Positions 20,923 through 28,850 of a stretch of DNA of 28,850 bases are shown here, in pieces. The position numbers and the translations under genes are program-made. Position 1 is the stretch's first letter. Every line of letters starts with the position of its first letter. The notes beneath the pieces are model-generated. The model saw nothing but the letters and a program-made list of their open reading frames with translations, was not told where the DNA came from and did no database searches. Source of the stretch: Elysia marginata (lineage: Eukaryota > Mollusca > Gastropoda > Plakobranchidae); NCBI GenBank assembly GCA_019649035.1, contig BMAT01004577.1, forward strand, positions 18,797-47,646, given 5' to 3'.

Positions 20923-21299
20923 CTAAAGAAAAATTAAAAACAAGAAGAAAAAATCAAAGAACAGCAACAAAAATATAAAATTTAATTGGATTTATTATAA
21001 ATATAAGGAAACACCGTTGTAACAAAAAAAACCATCCCAGTGCTCCACGACATTGAATCAATGTGCTGGCAGCGCAAATTGGTATGCTAAAGAATGCATT
21101 CATCGACTGGGAAGCGGTTTTTCAATAGAATGATTTTTTGGCGTTCAAAGATAGTAGCACTCCTTGGAGAAGGGAGAGGAGCCCTCAATTTAAAATTTTA
21201 TAATGTCTGCGAATTTAAGGCTATGGACGTAAGGAGAAAGGTGAGGAAATGAGGTGAGGGTGATAGCGAAAGAGAAACTTGCTTCTGTCGTAAAAGTGT
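20923..21299. other. Non-coding sequence
   Basis: Contains a short perfect palindrome, ACATTGAATCAATGT, near 21049-21063. Nothing else is supported. Confidence 0.5.
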
Positions 21300-21475
21300 G
21301 TTTGTTTATCGTAAGCCTTGATGGTATGTAACTACGTATATTCAATCTATTTCTGTGCTTGAGTGTGGAATGTAATTGTCAACTATATGCCATTTGTTTC
21401 AGCTCCAATGTCCATGCCAAATTTCCTATATTGGATCAATAAATTGTATCTTATCTTATTTTATCTTATTAAATT
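21300..21475 (+). mobile_element. LINE-like 3' end with (TATCT)n tail
   Basis: The terminal part reads CCAAATTTCC, then TTGGATCAATAAATTGTATC, then repeats of TATCTTATCT/TTATCTTATT to 21471. A GGATCAATAAA motif running into short tandem repeats is, from memory, characteristic of CR1/L2-like non-LTR retrotransposon 3' ends in invertebrates. No coding sequence remains, so this is either a heavily 5'-truncated copy or a SINE sharing that tail. Confidence 0.45.
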
Positions 21476-22104
21476 GAGTCGCTAACGTCATTTTACATTT
21501 CAATGGGGACATGTAAATAAATTAATTCATGGAATTAAACTGAAGAAACCGGATAGAACATTTTCTTTCCCTCTGCATCAATTTGCTTTTTTGATTTTTT
21601 CGAAATTGACACTACCCCTTTTTTTTATTTTAAAGTAGTTCCTCTTTGTTTCGTTTTTTTTTCCTTGTTTTTTTTTTGCTTTTGTACGTAAAAAAGTTTT
21701 GTGATTTGTCGAAGATAATTTTTTTTCATTTCGTTTTCCCGTTACTTGTTTACTATCTTTCGATGGCATTTAATTCTTTGCATTATTTTCGCAAGTTAAA
21801 AAGGTCCTATTGTTGTTCCAGCCATAGAAAAGCCTGATCGATCTTTCTCATAAAAGGATGCAAAGCTAAGAGAGGGCGTCATTTTATAAGGATGTAATGA
21901 CTTTTGCTCTTCTTGTGGTGTTTCATGTCATCTTGTTTTTCATGTTAAAGCACCGAATTTAATTTGGAGAGAAAAGCATGTTTTGATTTGCAAGAAATAA
22001 AAAAGATTTTCTTGTATATTGAAAGAACTCAAAAAATTTACACGTGTTTTTTTCTGCAAGACACATAGTTTTATCATCTAAAGTTTATTATTTTTCCTTG
22101 ATAT

Positions 22105-22106
<2 letters not shown>
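21476..22106. other. T-rich non-coding sequence
   Basis: Several long T and A runs (about 21617-21675). The opposing 63-codon frames are low-complexity. Nothing else is supported. Confidence 0.5.
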
Positions 22107-22150
<44 letters not shown>

Positions 22151-22240
22151 CCTATCCATCTATCTATTTATTTATCTACCTATCTCTCTCTCTATATATA
22201 TATATATATCTCCCTCTCTCTATCTATCACTCTCTCTCCC
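22107..22240 (+). repeat. (TC)n/(TATC)n/(TA)n compound microsatellite
   Basis: A pure TC tract (about 22109-22148), followed by CTATC/TTTATC variants, a TA tract at 22193-22208, and further TC. Confidence 0.95.
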
Positions 22241-22559
22241 TTGTCAGTGTTATCAATACGATATCAATTAGACATAGCATTGAATTATTTTTTTTAAAGT
22301 TGAATATTTGTTATCAGAGACACTGTTCTAATTTAACGGAGAAATGAAGAAAAAAGCTATTCTGTTTCTGTTTTGCTGGTTTTTTTCCCATCTCTCTTTT
22401 CACTTATTTGTCGCTTTATTTTTCTCCACCTCTTTCTCCCTCTATCGTCTAAATTCAGTTGTTAAATAATGCATAATCGTACCCCCCAAAAAAAATAATA
22501 ATTTGCGGACTGAAAAAAATTAGGATCGGAAAAAGTGAGAAGTGAGAAGTTTCCAATGA
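22241..22559. other. Non-coding sequence
   Basis: Pyrimidine-rich on the plus strand near 22380-22450. No feature is supported. Confidence 0.5.
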
Positions 22560-22703
22560 TTCTGACCTAAATCTACCTAAGCGCATTTTTTTAGCTGCGT
22601 ACTATTTTTTTTTGGTCGAGCCACACAAAGAAATGCGCAATCTGCAAGAAGGGATGCGGAAGACATTGTGATTTACAAGTTGTGACGTAGATTTAGGTCA
22701 GAA
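22560..22703. mobile_element. MITE-like element with 17-bp terminal inverted repeats
   Basis: TTCTGACCTAAATCTAC at 22560-22576 is the exact reverse complement of 22687-22703. The 144-bp interval has no coding capacity and matches a diverged copy at 5978-6120. It is presumably mobilised in trans by an unidentified DNA transposase. No clear target-site duplication is visible, so the superfamily is open. Confidence 0.7.
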
Positions 22704-22995
22704 CCTTTGACGCCCACGTATGGACGCTCAGTCAAGTCTTGTAATTTTGTTTTGAACATTACAAAATTGTTTGCTTTTTTTACTAGAGTGTGTGATGTAA
22801 AAAAAAGTTATCTACAGCTCTTATTCAGAACTGCGTCACAAGTTTCCATTTAGGTGCAGCCATCATCAAATATTTAAAAACACTGGGGTATATCCAGTAA
22901 TAAGTGAATCTTCGTGAAACTTTTAATTGCATTATCCAATGTTTCAAGGGAGAAAAATAACGGGAAGACGAGTCCTTATCTAGCGATTTAACTTT
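22704..22995. other. Non-coding sequence
   Basis: Nothing is supported. A minus-strand 73-codon frame overlaps it and the tandem repeat that follows. Confidence 0.5.
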
Positions 22996-23172
22996 TTTTT
23001 GCGTTTTGGAAAGATCCAGTTTGAAACTATCTAGTCTATGTCTCAAAATGTTGACTTTCTTCAGTGTAAAAAGGGAAACAAACTAGTGGATCAAAAAGAG
23101 TCACTTTTAGGAACAAAATCTTTGGCTGAAAATGTTGCTCCGCTGATTATACTTGGCTAGGCTCTTGTTTTT
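22996..23172 (+). repeat. Tandem duplication, unit 1
   Basis: It starts GCGTTTTGGAAAGATCCAGT and ends with a block around 23103-23160 that contains AAATCTTTGGCT. The adjacent unit 2 begins 171 bp later with CGTTTTGGAAAGATCCAGTT and repeats the same blocks in the same order. Confidence 0.65.
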
Positions 23173-23690
23173 CGTTTTGGAAAGATCCAGTTCTAATATA
23201 TCTAATCTAAGACGCAGGATGTCATTGCAGGTGGTTGGTTGGTTGAATTTTAACGTCTCTTTTCTACTACAAGGTTATATCAGAGACGGTGCTGGGGACA
23301 ATTGAAAGCGTGCTGCCACATTGTGATGTAATGAGCGCTTGCATGCACTACACCCAGTCACATTATCCTGACACCCGGCCGACAAGACTTAGCATTAAAT
23401 CCATAATGCCAGACACTAGGCGGATCAGCTGCTACTTCTAATTTTAAAGTCCTTGGTTTGACTCGGCCGGGGATCGAGCCACGCACCTCCCGATCTCTGA
23501 GCGAGGGTCTTACCGCTAGGTCACAGAGCCGGTAGGGGGTATGGGGGTATTAACGGAAGAATAGTGTTTCCTCAGCAATATGACTCTATATTTTTCGAAA
23601 AAAAAAGCCAGTTTTAGTGCTCAAATCTTTGGCTCAAAGTGTTATTCCAGTGGTTATATTTCACTACTCTTTTTTTTTGTTTTTGTTTTT
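23173..23690 (+). repeat. Tandem duplication, unit 2, interrupted by a SINE
   Basis: The first part (23173-23230) matches the start of unit 1. The last part (23610-23670), with TTTTAG and AAATCTTTGGCT, matches its end. A SINE of about 302 bp lies between. Removing it leaves roughly 215 bp, close to unit 1. Confidence 0.6.
23231..23532 (-). mobile_element. tRNA-derived SINE, copy 2
   Basis: Same family as copy 1. On the minus strand a box A-like TGACCTAGCGG is near 23512-23522 and box B is slightly altered (GGCTCGATCC) near 23470-23479. The core is nearly identical to copy 1, and the TTGG-type tail is at 23233-23244. No convincing target duplication was found; flanks may have decayed. It splits the local tandem duplication, so it inserted after that duplication arose. 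Confidence 0.85.
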
Positions 23691-23720
23691 GTTTTCAATT
23701 TTACAATATCACCTCTGCAG

Positions 23721-23857
23721 GCACTAAGGCATTTGAGTTCGAAGATATATTGTTTAAAGTGGCTGGGTCGAATGTGTCCGATCGTCTTGAAGGTGGATTT
23801 ACTCACGTCCCTCAATCCCTATTTGTACTTTTGTGTAACCTAAAAAGATTAACTTAA
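23721..23857 (+). CDS. Candidate terminal or internal exon, product unknown
   Basis: A good 3' splice site precedes it: a T-rich tract, then ATATCACCTCTGCAG ending at 23720. The following frame reads GTKAFEFEDILFKVAGSNVS, continues DRLEGGFTHVPQSLFVLL, and stops with TAA at 23855-23857. The composition is protein-like. A possible donor, GAAGGTGGAT, at 23791-23800 would give an internal exon of about 70 bp. No domain is recognised. It lies just right of the SINE-split tandem duplication, on the opposite strand to the candidate exon at 20690-20922. Confidence 0.4.
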
Positions 23858-24580
23858 CTCTGTAATAATAATTGCATTGACATTTGAACCCTTCTTGCTG
23901 GCATGGTAGGCCTTTCACTCAATCTTTCAGAAAATTACTTGACTTTAAAGCTCCCTTTTCATTGACATTTCTGTTTCCTCGTTCCTCTTCGACTTCATGT
24001 AAACCTTTTATCTGTGTTTCATTAAAGGTTGCGTACTTTGTGCCTTGATTATTTCTTCCACGAATTTTTTCCTTTAAAGATGCGCTTTATACTGCAAAGG
24101 ATGTCTCGGAAATTTATCTATAAAATAAATTATAGATGTTTATTTGTGTGCTAAAAGTTCAAAGAGAAATGATTAGGTCAGGCAGAAAATCCAAAAACGA
24201 TTGCAGCATTGGAAAAAAGGTCAGAAAGAGAGATGGCGCATGCAAATAACTGTTTAAGGTTAATATGGTTGTTTATTGTTTTGCGCACCCATCTTAAGCA
24301 ACGACATAATTATGAGGTGCTAAGGTCTTTGATGAAGTTAGTTTACTCCTGAATGTTTCAATCCTAAGAAAATACTTGTTTCAGGGGGAGTGGGGATTTT
24401 GAAATACTTAGACTGCTTTTCTAGAAGAGTTCTTAACCAAAAAGGGTGAGCTTCATCATTTACGTGTTTTGACATGCAAAGCTCTATTAAAAGTCTAAAA
24501 CAGAAGGAAACATGCAAAGCAGAGCCTACCATGTAATTAAAATGGCGTCAAAATCTAAGTCTAGTTAAAGGCCTATCACA
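23858..24580. other. Non-coding sequence
   Basis: No element or gene is supported. A 64-codon minus-strand frame at 24338-24532 has no recognisable motif. Confidence 0.5.
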
Positions 24581-24581
24581 G

Positions 24582-24697
24582 ACGCTATATCGAGATAATC
24601 CTCTATATCTAGCTCACAATCTAAAGTATCTTAAATATTGTTAGATGTAACTCAAATGTTTAGGTTCTTAATCTAAATTTTACATCTAGATATAACG
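24582..24697. repeat. Fold-back sequence (possible MITE)
   Basis: ACGCTATATCGAGATA near 24582-24597 matches the reverse complement of 24682-24697 (ACGTTATATCTAGATG) at 13 of 16 positions. Inside it, TTAGATGTAA near 24641 and TTACATCTAG near 24680 are also inverted. The segment could fold into an imperfect hairpin. No target duplication was identified. Confidence 0.35.
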
Positions 24698-24810
24698 TAA
24701 ATTCTACAGAATTCTACTGTTGATGCGGGCGAAAGCATTACGTTCACGTGTTTTCTTCCGCCTACCATTTTGTTTGGCACAAGTGTTTTAAATATGACCT
24801 TTCGTACAGA

Positions 24811-25106
24811 AGGTTCTGTGACCTATTGGTAAAACACTCGCTCAGAGATCGGGAGGTGTGGGTATGATCCCCGGCCGAGTCAAACCAAGGACTCTAAAAT
24901 TGTTATTAGCAGCTGATCCGCCTAGTGCCTGGCATTATGGATTTAGTGCTTAGTCTGCTCGGCCCGGTGTCAGGATAATGTGACTGGGTGTGGTGTATGC
25001 AAGCGCTATTTTCATCACAGTGCGGCAGCACGCTTTCAATCGTCCTTAGCGCCGTCTCTGATATAACCTTGTAGTTGTAAAGAGACGTTAAAATTCAAAC
25101 AACCAA
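24811..25106 (+). mobile_element. tRNA-derived SINE, copy 3 (complete)
   Basis: Same family as copies 1 and 2 but on the plus strand. Box A is degraded (TGACCTATTGG at 24819-24829) and box B reads GGTATGATCCCC near 24861-24872. The conserved core spans about 24909-24993, and the 3' tail is CAAACAACCAA. The 8-bp sequence CGTACAGA flanks it at 24803-24810 and 25107-25114, which I take as the target-site duplication. Decay of the promoter boxes argues that this copy is no longer transcribed. Confidence 0.85.
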
Positions 25107-25114
25107 CGTACAGA

Positions 25115-25495
25115 CGAATTTCGCATAAGTAAGGATCTCTGGTTGCATATTGTGTGCTAGATGTAACTTTGTTGCTTAAATTTTGCGCGTGTACTTTGAA
25201 TAACCCTGTTTAGAATGTTGATACGACCATGGGTAACATTGCTCTCAATCAGCAGAAATTCAATGTATCGAATATCGCAGTCTCTTCATTAATTTTTTTT
25301 TAGCTGGAAAAGTCCATGGAATGTTCAAAATTTTGTAAGTAAGATATAAGAACTTTTTTTAAAAATTTAATATGCAAAGAAAAAGAGAAATACAATTATT
25401 ATTACGTTTTCTCTAGTTGAAGTTTCCGACCGAGACAAATTAACTCAATTCGAATGTCGAAATTATACCATCAAGGGGACCCCTTCGTGACCTAT
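25115..25495. other. AT-rich non-coding sequence
   Basis: Nothing is supported apart from a small palindrome, AAGGGGACCCCTT, near 25474-25486. Confidence 0.5.
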
Positions 25496-25614
25496 AACGT
25501 ACGTTGTACTTCCTACTTGTCATGTCAAGACGCAGTCACGACGTACATTGTACGTCCTCAAATCAGTGGATTTTACCGCTCTCCATAACACTTAGTCGTA
25601 CTATGTACGTCGTG
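25496..25614. repeat. Cluster of ACGTAC palindromes with 17-bp inverted arms
   Basis: CACGACGTACATTGTAC at 25537-25553 and GTACTATGTACGTCGTG at 25598-25614 are inverted copies matching at 16 of 17 positions. A third related motif, ACGTACGTTGTAC, occurs near 25497-25509. The central GACGTACATTGTACGTC is itself a 7-bp-arm hairpin. No coding potential is present. Confidence 0.65.
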
Positions 25615-27365
25615 TTTTGCACTGCATAAGAGGGACCTTTAAAGCAGAGTTATTTAAAATCTGAAATCATAATTGGAGTTCAGTGATGTTTAAAATATAC
25701 TAATAATCCCATTTTAACCCGCAACTGCCACGTCATGGCGATCAACAAAACCTACATCACGAATAGGTTAATTAAGGGGAGCTCTATTTTCTTTCATTTT
25801 ATTTATATCTTTCACGCAAATTTGCACGTCAAGTTTAAATTTGTACAACCAGTACTTCATTGCTGATTCTTCTAAGTGCGCTAAATTGCTAGAATTATTT
25901 GAAAAAGTAAGAAAATGCTTTAGTTAAGCCCTGCATAATAACTGACAGATTTTATATTTGAGCATTATTTTCTGTATATTTCTTAATCTAATCAATCAAT
26001 TTGAATTTTTTAATAAAGCATCGCGATGTAATGTAGTGTGTCAAAATAATCATCAAAACAATATTTTTACCATTTAATTATGTTATTTCTGAAAATATTT
26101 TTCCATCATTGCAAATTGACAGATTAAACACCATTTTACTTTAGCTTTTTTTTTTCGTACAGAACGCAATATCAATAGTAGCAATAAATCTTTTTCGCCA
26201 ATACAATATATAGTTATGGGAATCAATAAACTCAGGAAGCTAGTTAGTCACCGATAAACCAAGTCCTAAATGAACCATAAAACCTTTCAGGGGCACTGAT
26301 TACCACCAGCGCAAAAGACAAAAAAAAACATTAATTACACTTAAATAATTATGTAGCCCATACCTCGCGGAACCGTATTTGGAAAAGATCGATGTAATTC
26401 CCTCATGTTATGCCACAAATCGCACTAGGCGTTTATGATATTATTAGACTCTGGTGTATCGATTTCCTATCCTGCGAGATGCTCACTTGAGTGAATCTCG
26501 TTCAAAAAGTTTATAACTAGCTCTATTTTGGCAAATGCAAAGTTATTAATATTTTTCGTTATAATATTTAACGCTTAATTTTTTTTCTTAAATTTCAAAA
26601 CCACTTTCACAACAAATTGTTTTGACCCGGTCGCTTTAAACTCCTCCCAATACAATTTATCTGGAAGAAACGTGAAGCTAGTTTGATTTGTATCGAACTG
26701 TATTTTGAAGTCAAATTTTCTAAGCTAACGTGATTGTTAGGAATCGGGTATTAAAAACAGCCCTGGTTTTGATATAAACGCCTGCACACTTATGCCTTAT
26801 CAGTAGCTATTTACTTTTCATTGATCTGTATTTGATCGTTGATTTTTTTGAGTAAACTTGATAGTTCAATATAGAAAATAATGCTGATATATAACCTCCT
26901 GTACCGAGACTGGTGCTAACGGGTTCTGATGTTTTTGCTTTCTCGTTCACGTTATTTCCTCTGATCTACTTGCTACACAGACCAATAATGAAGATGAAGA
27001 ATGAAGGGAGTATTTGAGCCTTAGAATTCTGTCGGGCGTTTTACTCTCATAAAACGTCCAGTTTGTGATTTATGGTTAAGTAGTAGCGGACTGTTATAAG
27101 AAAAGATTTTTATGAAGGTATCTATACGGTATTTTCACCACCGAAACGAAGTCTGGAGTTTTACTTCAATTTGATAAGTCCCGGTCGACGATTATTTTAT
27201 CGAAACCAATTATTTTTCAATTTTTTTAGCCAAAATAACTTGAAGAAAAAGACACATCTGATTTTGACAAGGAGTCCAAGTGTAACCCAAAGCCATTTTG
27301 GAATTCTTGTGAACACTAACACCACACCAATAGCAGGACGGGTGGCTTTAGGAAGGAAGGATGGG
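25615..27365. other. AT-rich non-coding sequence
   Basis: I see no supported gene, RNA or repeat in this long stretch. The short frame starting at 27171 overlaps the microsatellite that follows. Confidence 0.5.
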
Positions 27366-27388
27366 GTGTGTGTGTGTGTGTGTGTGTA
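27366..27388 (+). repeat. (GT)n microsatellite
   Basis: An uninterrupted GT tract of about 11 units. Confidence 0.95.
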
Positions 27389-27667
27389 TGGAAAGACAAG
27401 GTCGGATTAATCATCACTTAATTCTGTGGGGTCCAGTGTTATTTTTAGATTAATCAAGCCGTTGCATGCTAAGATACAAAGGAGGTACATTCTGTCGCCC
27501 TACGCTATTGTTAGTAAGTAAAGTAAACTAGATCTATATTTGACCTGCTAGTTTAGTAATCATTTCAAAGATGCTATTGGGGGCTCTACATTTTTTTTCT
27601 GGATACAGGGGATTTGAAATTTCGAAACATTATTTAGTCAAAAATTCGTTTCCATCCATAGTATATA
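27389..27667. other. Non-coding sequence
   Basis: Nothing is supported. Confidence 0.5.
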
Positions 27668-27669
27668 TA

Positions 27670-27833
27670 ACCCTTTGCTGTCAATATGGCGGACGCTCCT
27701 TGAAGTTTGAAGTTGAACTCATTCGTGAAGTGGATCTCTATAATCCTAAATCACGTACAGCCCTCTTGAGTTTTTATATAAAATTGCCCACTCCAAGCTC
27801 TCGGAATTGTTCGCCATCTTGATAGGAAAGCGC
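27670..27833. mobile_element. TA-flanked MITE with about 25-bp inverted ends
   Basis: The left end (27670-27694, containing GTCAATATGGCGGAC) matches the reverse complement of the right end (27809-27833, read as ATCAAGATGGCGAAC) at 19 of 25 positions. Both ends are bordered by TA (27668-27669 and 27834-27835), exactly aligned with the repeat termini. TA duplication is typical of Tc1/mariner-superfamily elements. The interior of about 114 bp has no coding capacity. An 83-codon frame crossing it is incidental. Confidence 0.65.
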
Positions 27834-27941
27834 TAAAACATTTTACTTAATACTCTCTCACCTGCTATTCGGATTAGTGCTTGTATGTCGATCTCTTAAC
27901 AACAGCCGCCAAGCATGGATACCGGAAATCTCCCTACGGGA

Positions 27942-28053
27942 CTGTTCAGCACTAGAGTTATTCGAAAAAACTACCTTGCCAAAAGAAGAGTTCGCTGGCG
28001 AGCCCACCTTTTCAATTTTCCACTCATGAGAGGTTAGTCCTGAAACAGTCCTA
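27942..28053 (+). repeat. Dispersed repeat, copy 2
   Basis: Related to 13515-13632 and in the same orientation, sharing GAGTTATTCGAA, then TACCT, CGAGCCCACCTTTT-like sequence, AATTTT, and GTCCTGAAACAG. A minus-strand frame of 75 codons crosses it, but copy 1 does not preserve the frame, so coding is not supported. Confidence 0.6.
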
Positions 28054-28250
28054 TGGCAGCAATTAGAAGACCTAACGGCCTTCACCTTTTCGGAAATTTA
28101 TAAAGACGATTTCTGGTATCTATTAATAGGTTAAGGAAGTCCCTGCTAGGTAATCAAGCTTATGGCACGTCCGTGCAGAGCGGCGCAGATTTCAGACGCA
28201 GTTATTAGTACACCGCTTCATGGACAAACACACTTAAGTTGTTATGTGGA
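28054..28250. other. Non-coding sequence
   Basis: Nothing is supported between the dispersed repeat and the SINE tail. Confidence 0.5.
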
Positions 28251-28464
28251 TTTGTTTATTTGTTTGATTTTTAACGTCCCATTCAACTTTGAGGTTATCT
28301 CAGTGACGGCGCTGGGGACTATTGAAAACGTGCTGCCACACTGTGATTAAGGAGCGCTTGCGTACACCACACCCAGTCACATTATCCTGACACCGGGCCG
28401 ACCAGACTTAACACTAAATCCATAATGCCAGACACTAGGCGGATCAGTTGCTAAAAACAATTTT
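28251..28464 (-). mobile_element. tRNA-derived SINE, copy 4 (head missing)
   Basis: It contains the tail (TTTG-type repeats at 28251-28264) and the complete conserved core (about 28366-28452). The match to the family ends near 28464, before the tRNA head with its promoter boxes. The mariner end starts about 12 bp further on. The core differs from copy 1 at only a few positions. Confidence 0.85.
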
Positions 28465-28475
28465 CTTTCTCAATG

Positions 28476-28505
28476 TACGAGGTCCGTTTCATAAATAAGT
28501 TTCCC
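28476..28505. repeat. Probable mariner terminal repeat
   Basis: TA at 28476-28477 is followed by CGAGGTCCGTTTCATAAATA, continuing into AGTTTCCCACC. This position, about 70-100 bp beyond the transposase stop codon, and the sequence style are those of a mariner 3' terminal inverted repeat. The partner repeat would lie outside the window. Confidence 0.55.
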
Positions 28506-28575
28506 ACCTCCATAAATCAACAACCAAAAGGCATAAGATGATGAAATTTGGCACAGATTGCCTTTAATATCTTAC

Positions 28576-28850
28576 CTATTTAGTGTAACATCCACCATTG
28601 TTGGCGCATTTCTCTATCCGTTGTAACCAGTCTTTAAATGCAGTGACGTAAGAACATTTGTCCAGGTTCTTTATTGCTTCTTTCGTAGCCTGAATAATGT
28701 CCTTTTCTGTTTTAAATCTCTGGCCGCGAAGATGTTCTTTCATTTTAGGGAATAGGTGAAAATTACAGGGGGCAAGGTCAGGTGAATAGCGAGGATGCTC
28801 CACCAGTTCCCACTTGTAGCCAGCCAAAACGTCTGTCACTGCCCGGGCCG
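28576..28850 (-). pseudogene. Mariner transposase, C-terminal part (DDN, off window edge)
   Basis: This is the C-terminal part of a mariner-family (Tc1/mariner, DDE/D) transposase, which cuts and joins element ends at TA sites in the nucleus. The frame is open from the window edge to TAG at 28576-28578. The hallmark block HPRYSPDLAPCNFHLF occupies about 28755-28802, followed by PKMKEHLRGQRF and a typical C-terminus. In mariner D,D34D enzymes the third catalytic Asp is the second acidic residue of SPDLAPxD. Here that residue is Asn (codon AAT). The alignment places it at exactly 34 residues from the expected second Asp, which lies just outside the window. Asn at this site is expected to abolish normal cleavage. 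The visible frame has no stop or frameshift. Confidence 0.9.

Noticed and set aside
28162..28350. 62-codon plus-strand frame
   Set aside because: Its second half is the tail and body of SINE copy 4, in antisense.
1..28850. CRISPR array, bacterial operon or phage
   Set aside because: No spacer-repeat structure, ribosome-binding-site-led gene series or prokaryotic coding density. All signals are eukaryotic.

Overview
This is a repeat-rich, AT-rich stretch of a large eukaryotic genome. It contains no complete gene that I can name. Metazoan origin is supported by tRNA-derived SINEs, a mariner transposase fragment, long (TC)n/(TATC)n/(TTA)n microsatellites, MITE-like elements and a 680-bp run of N (an assembly gap). 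A mollusc, perhaps a gastropod, fits the general style of the SINEs and microsatellites. That is an impression and not a demonstration, because no conserved host protein is visible.

Layout. Positions 1-3300 hold a tRNA-like SINE head, one complete SINE with target-site duplication (about 896-1206), a weak candidate exon near 2079-2188 and a CTA/CTG trinucleotide tract. Positions 3327-5870 are a tandem satellite of about 15 diverged units near 189 bp; two unit types largely alternate, giving a dimer of roughly 375-385 bp. Just after it come a retroelement-like 3' tail and a diverged copy of a short element whose better copy lies at 22560-22703. From 6290 to 13000 there are purine/pyrimidine microsatellites, a possible LINE C-terminal remnant (8871-8984), a (TTA)n tract and a GC-richer island with a textbook X-box at 12513-12526. 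From 13300 to 16870 there are a candidate exon, a dispersed repeat, a three-copy minisatellite with a microsatellite inside each unit, and a long pyrimidine-rich domain. Positions 17422-17590 are a candidate first coding exon followed by serial splice-donor pentamers. The gap is 18125-18804. After it come a Penelope/hammerhead-like motif (19965-20005, minus strand), a candidate minus-strand exon, a LINE-like 3' end, a MITE, a tandem duplication split by a SINE, a candidate exon at 23721, another complete SINE (24811-25106), a cluster of ACGTAC palindromes, a TA-flanked MITE (27670-27833), and a SINE fragment next to a mariner transposase that runs off the window edge.

How the parts relate. 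The window records successive mobile-element activity. A SINE sits inside one copy of a local tandem duplication, a mariner end abuts a broken SINE, and one MITE family occurs twice, once beside the satellite. The mariner carries Asn where its family has the third catalytic Asp, so this copy is probably dead. Candidate exons are scattered on both strands, and none has been linked into a gene. The most unusual signals are the two-type satellite, the hammerhead-like motif, the strongly conserved SINE core, and the X-box island.
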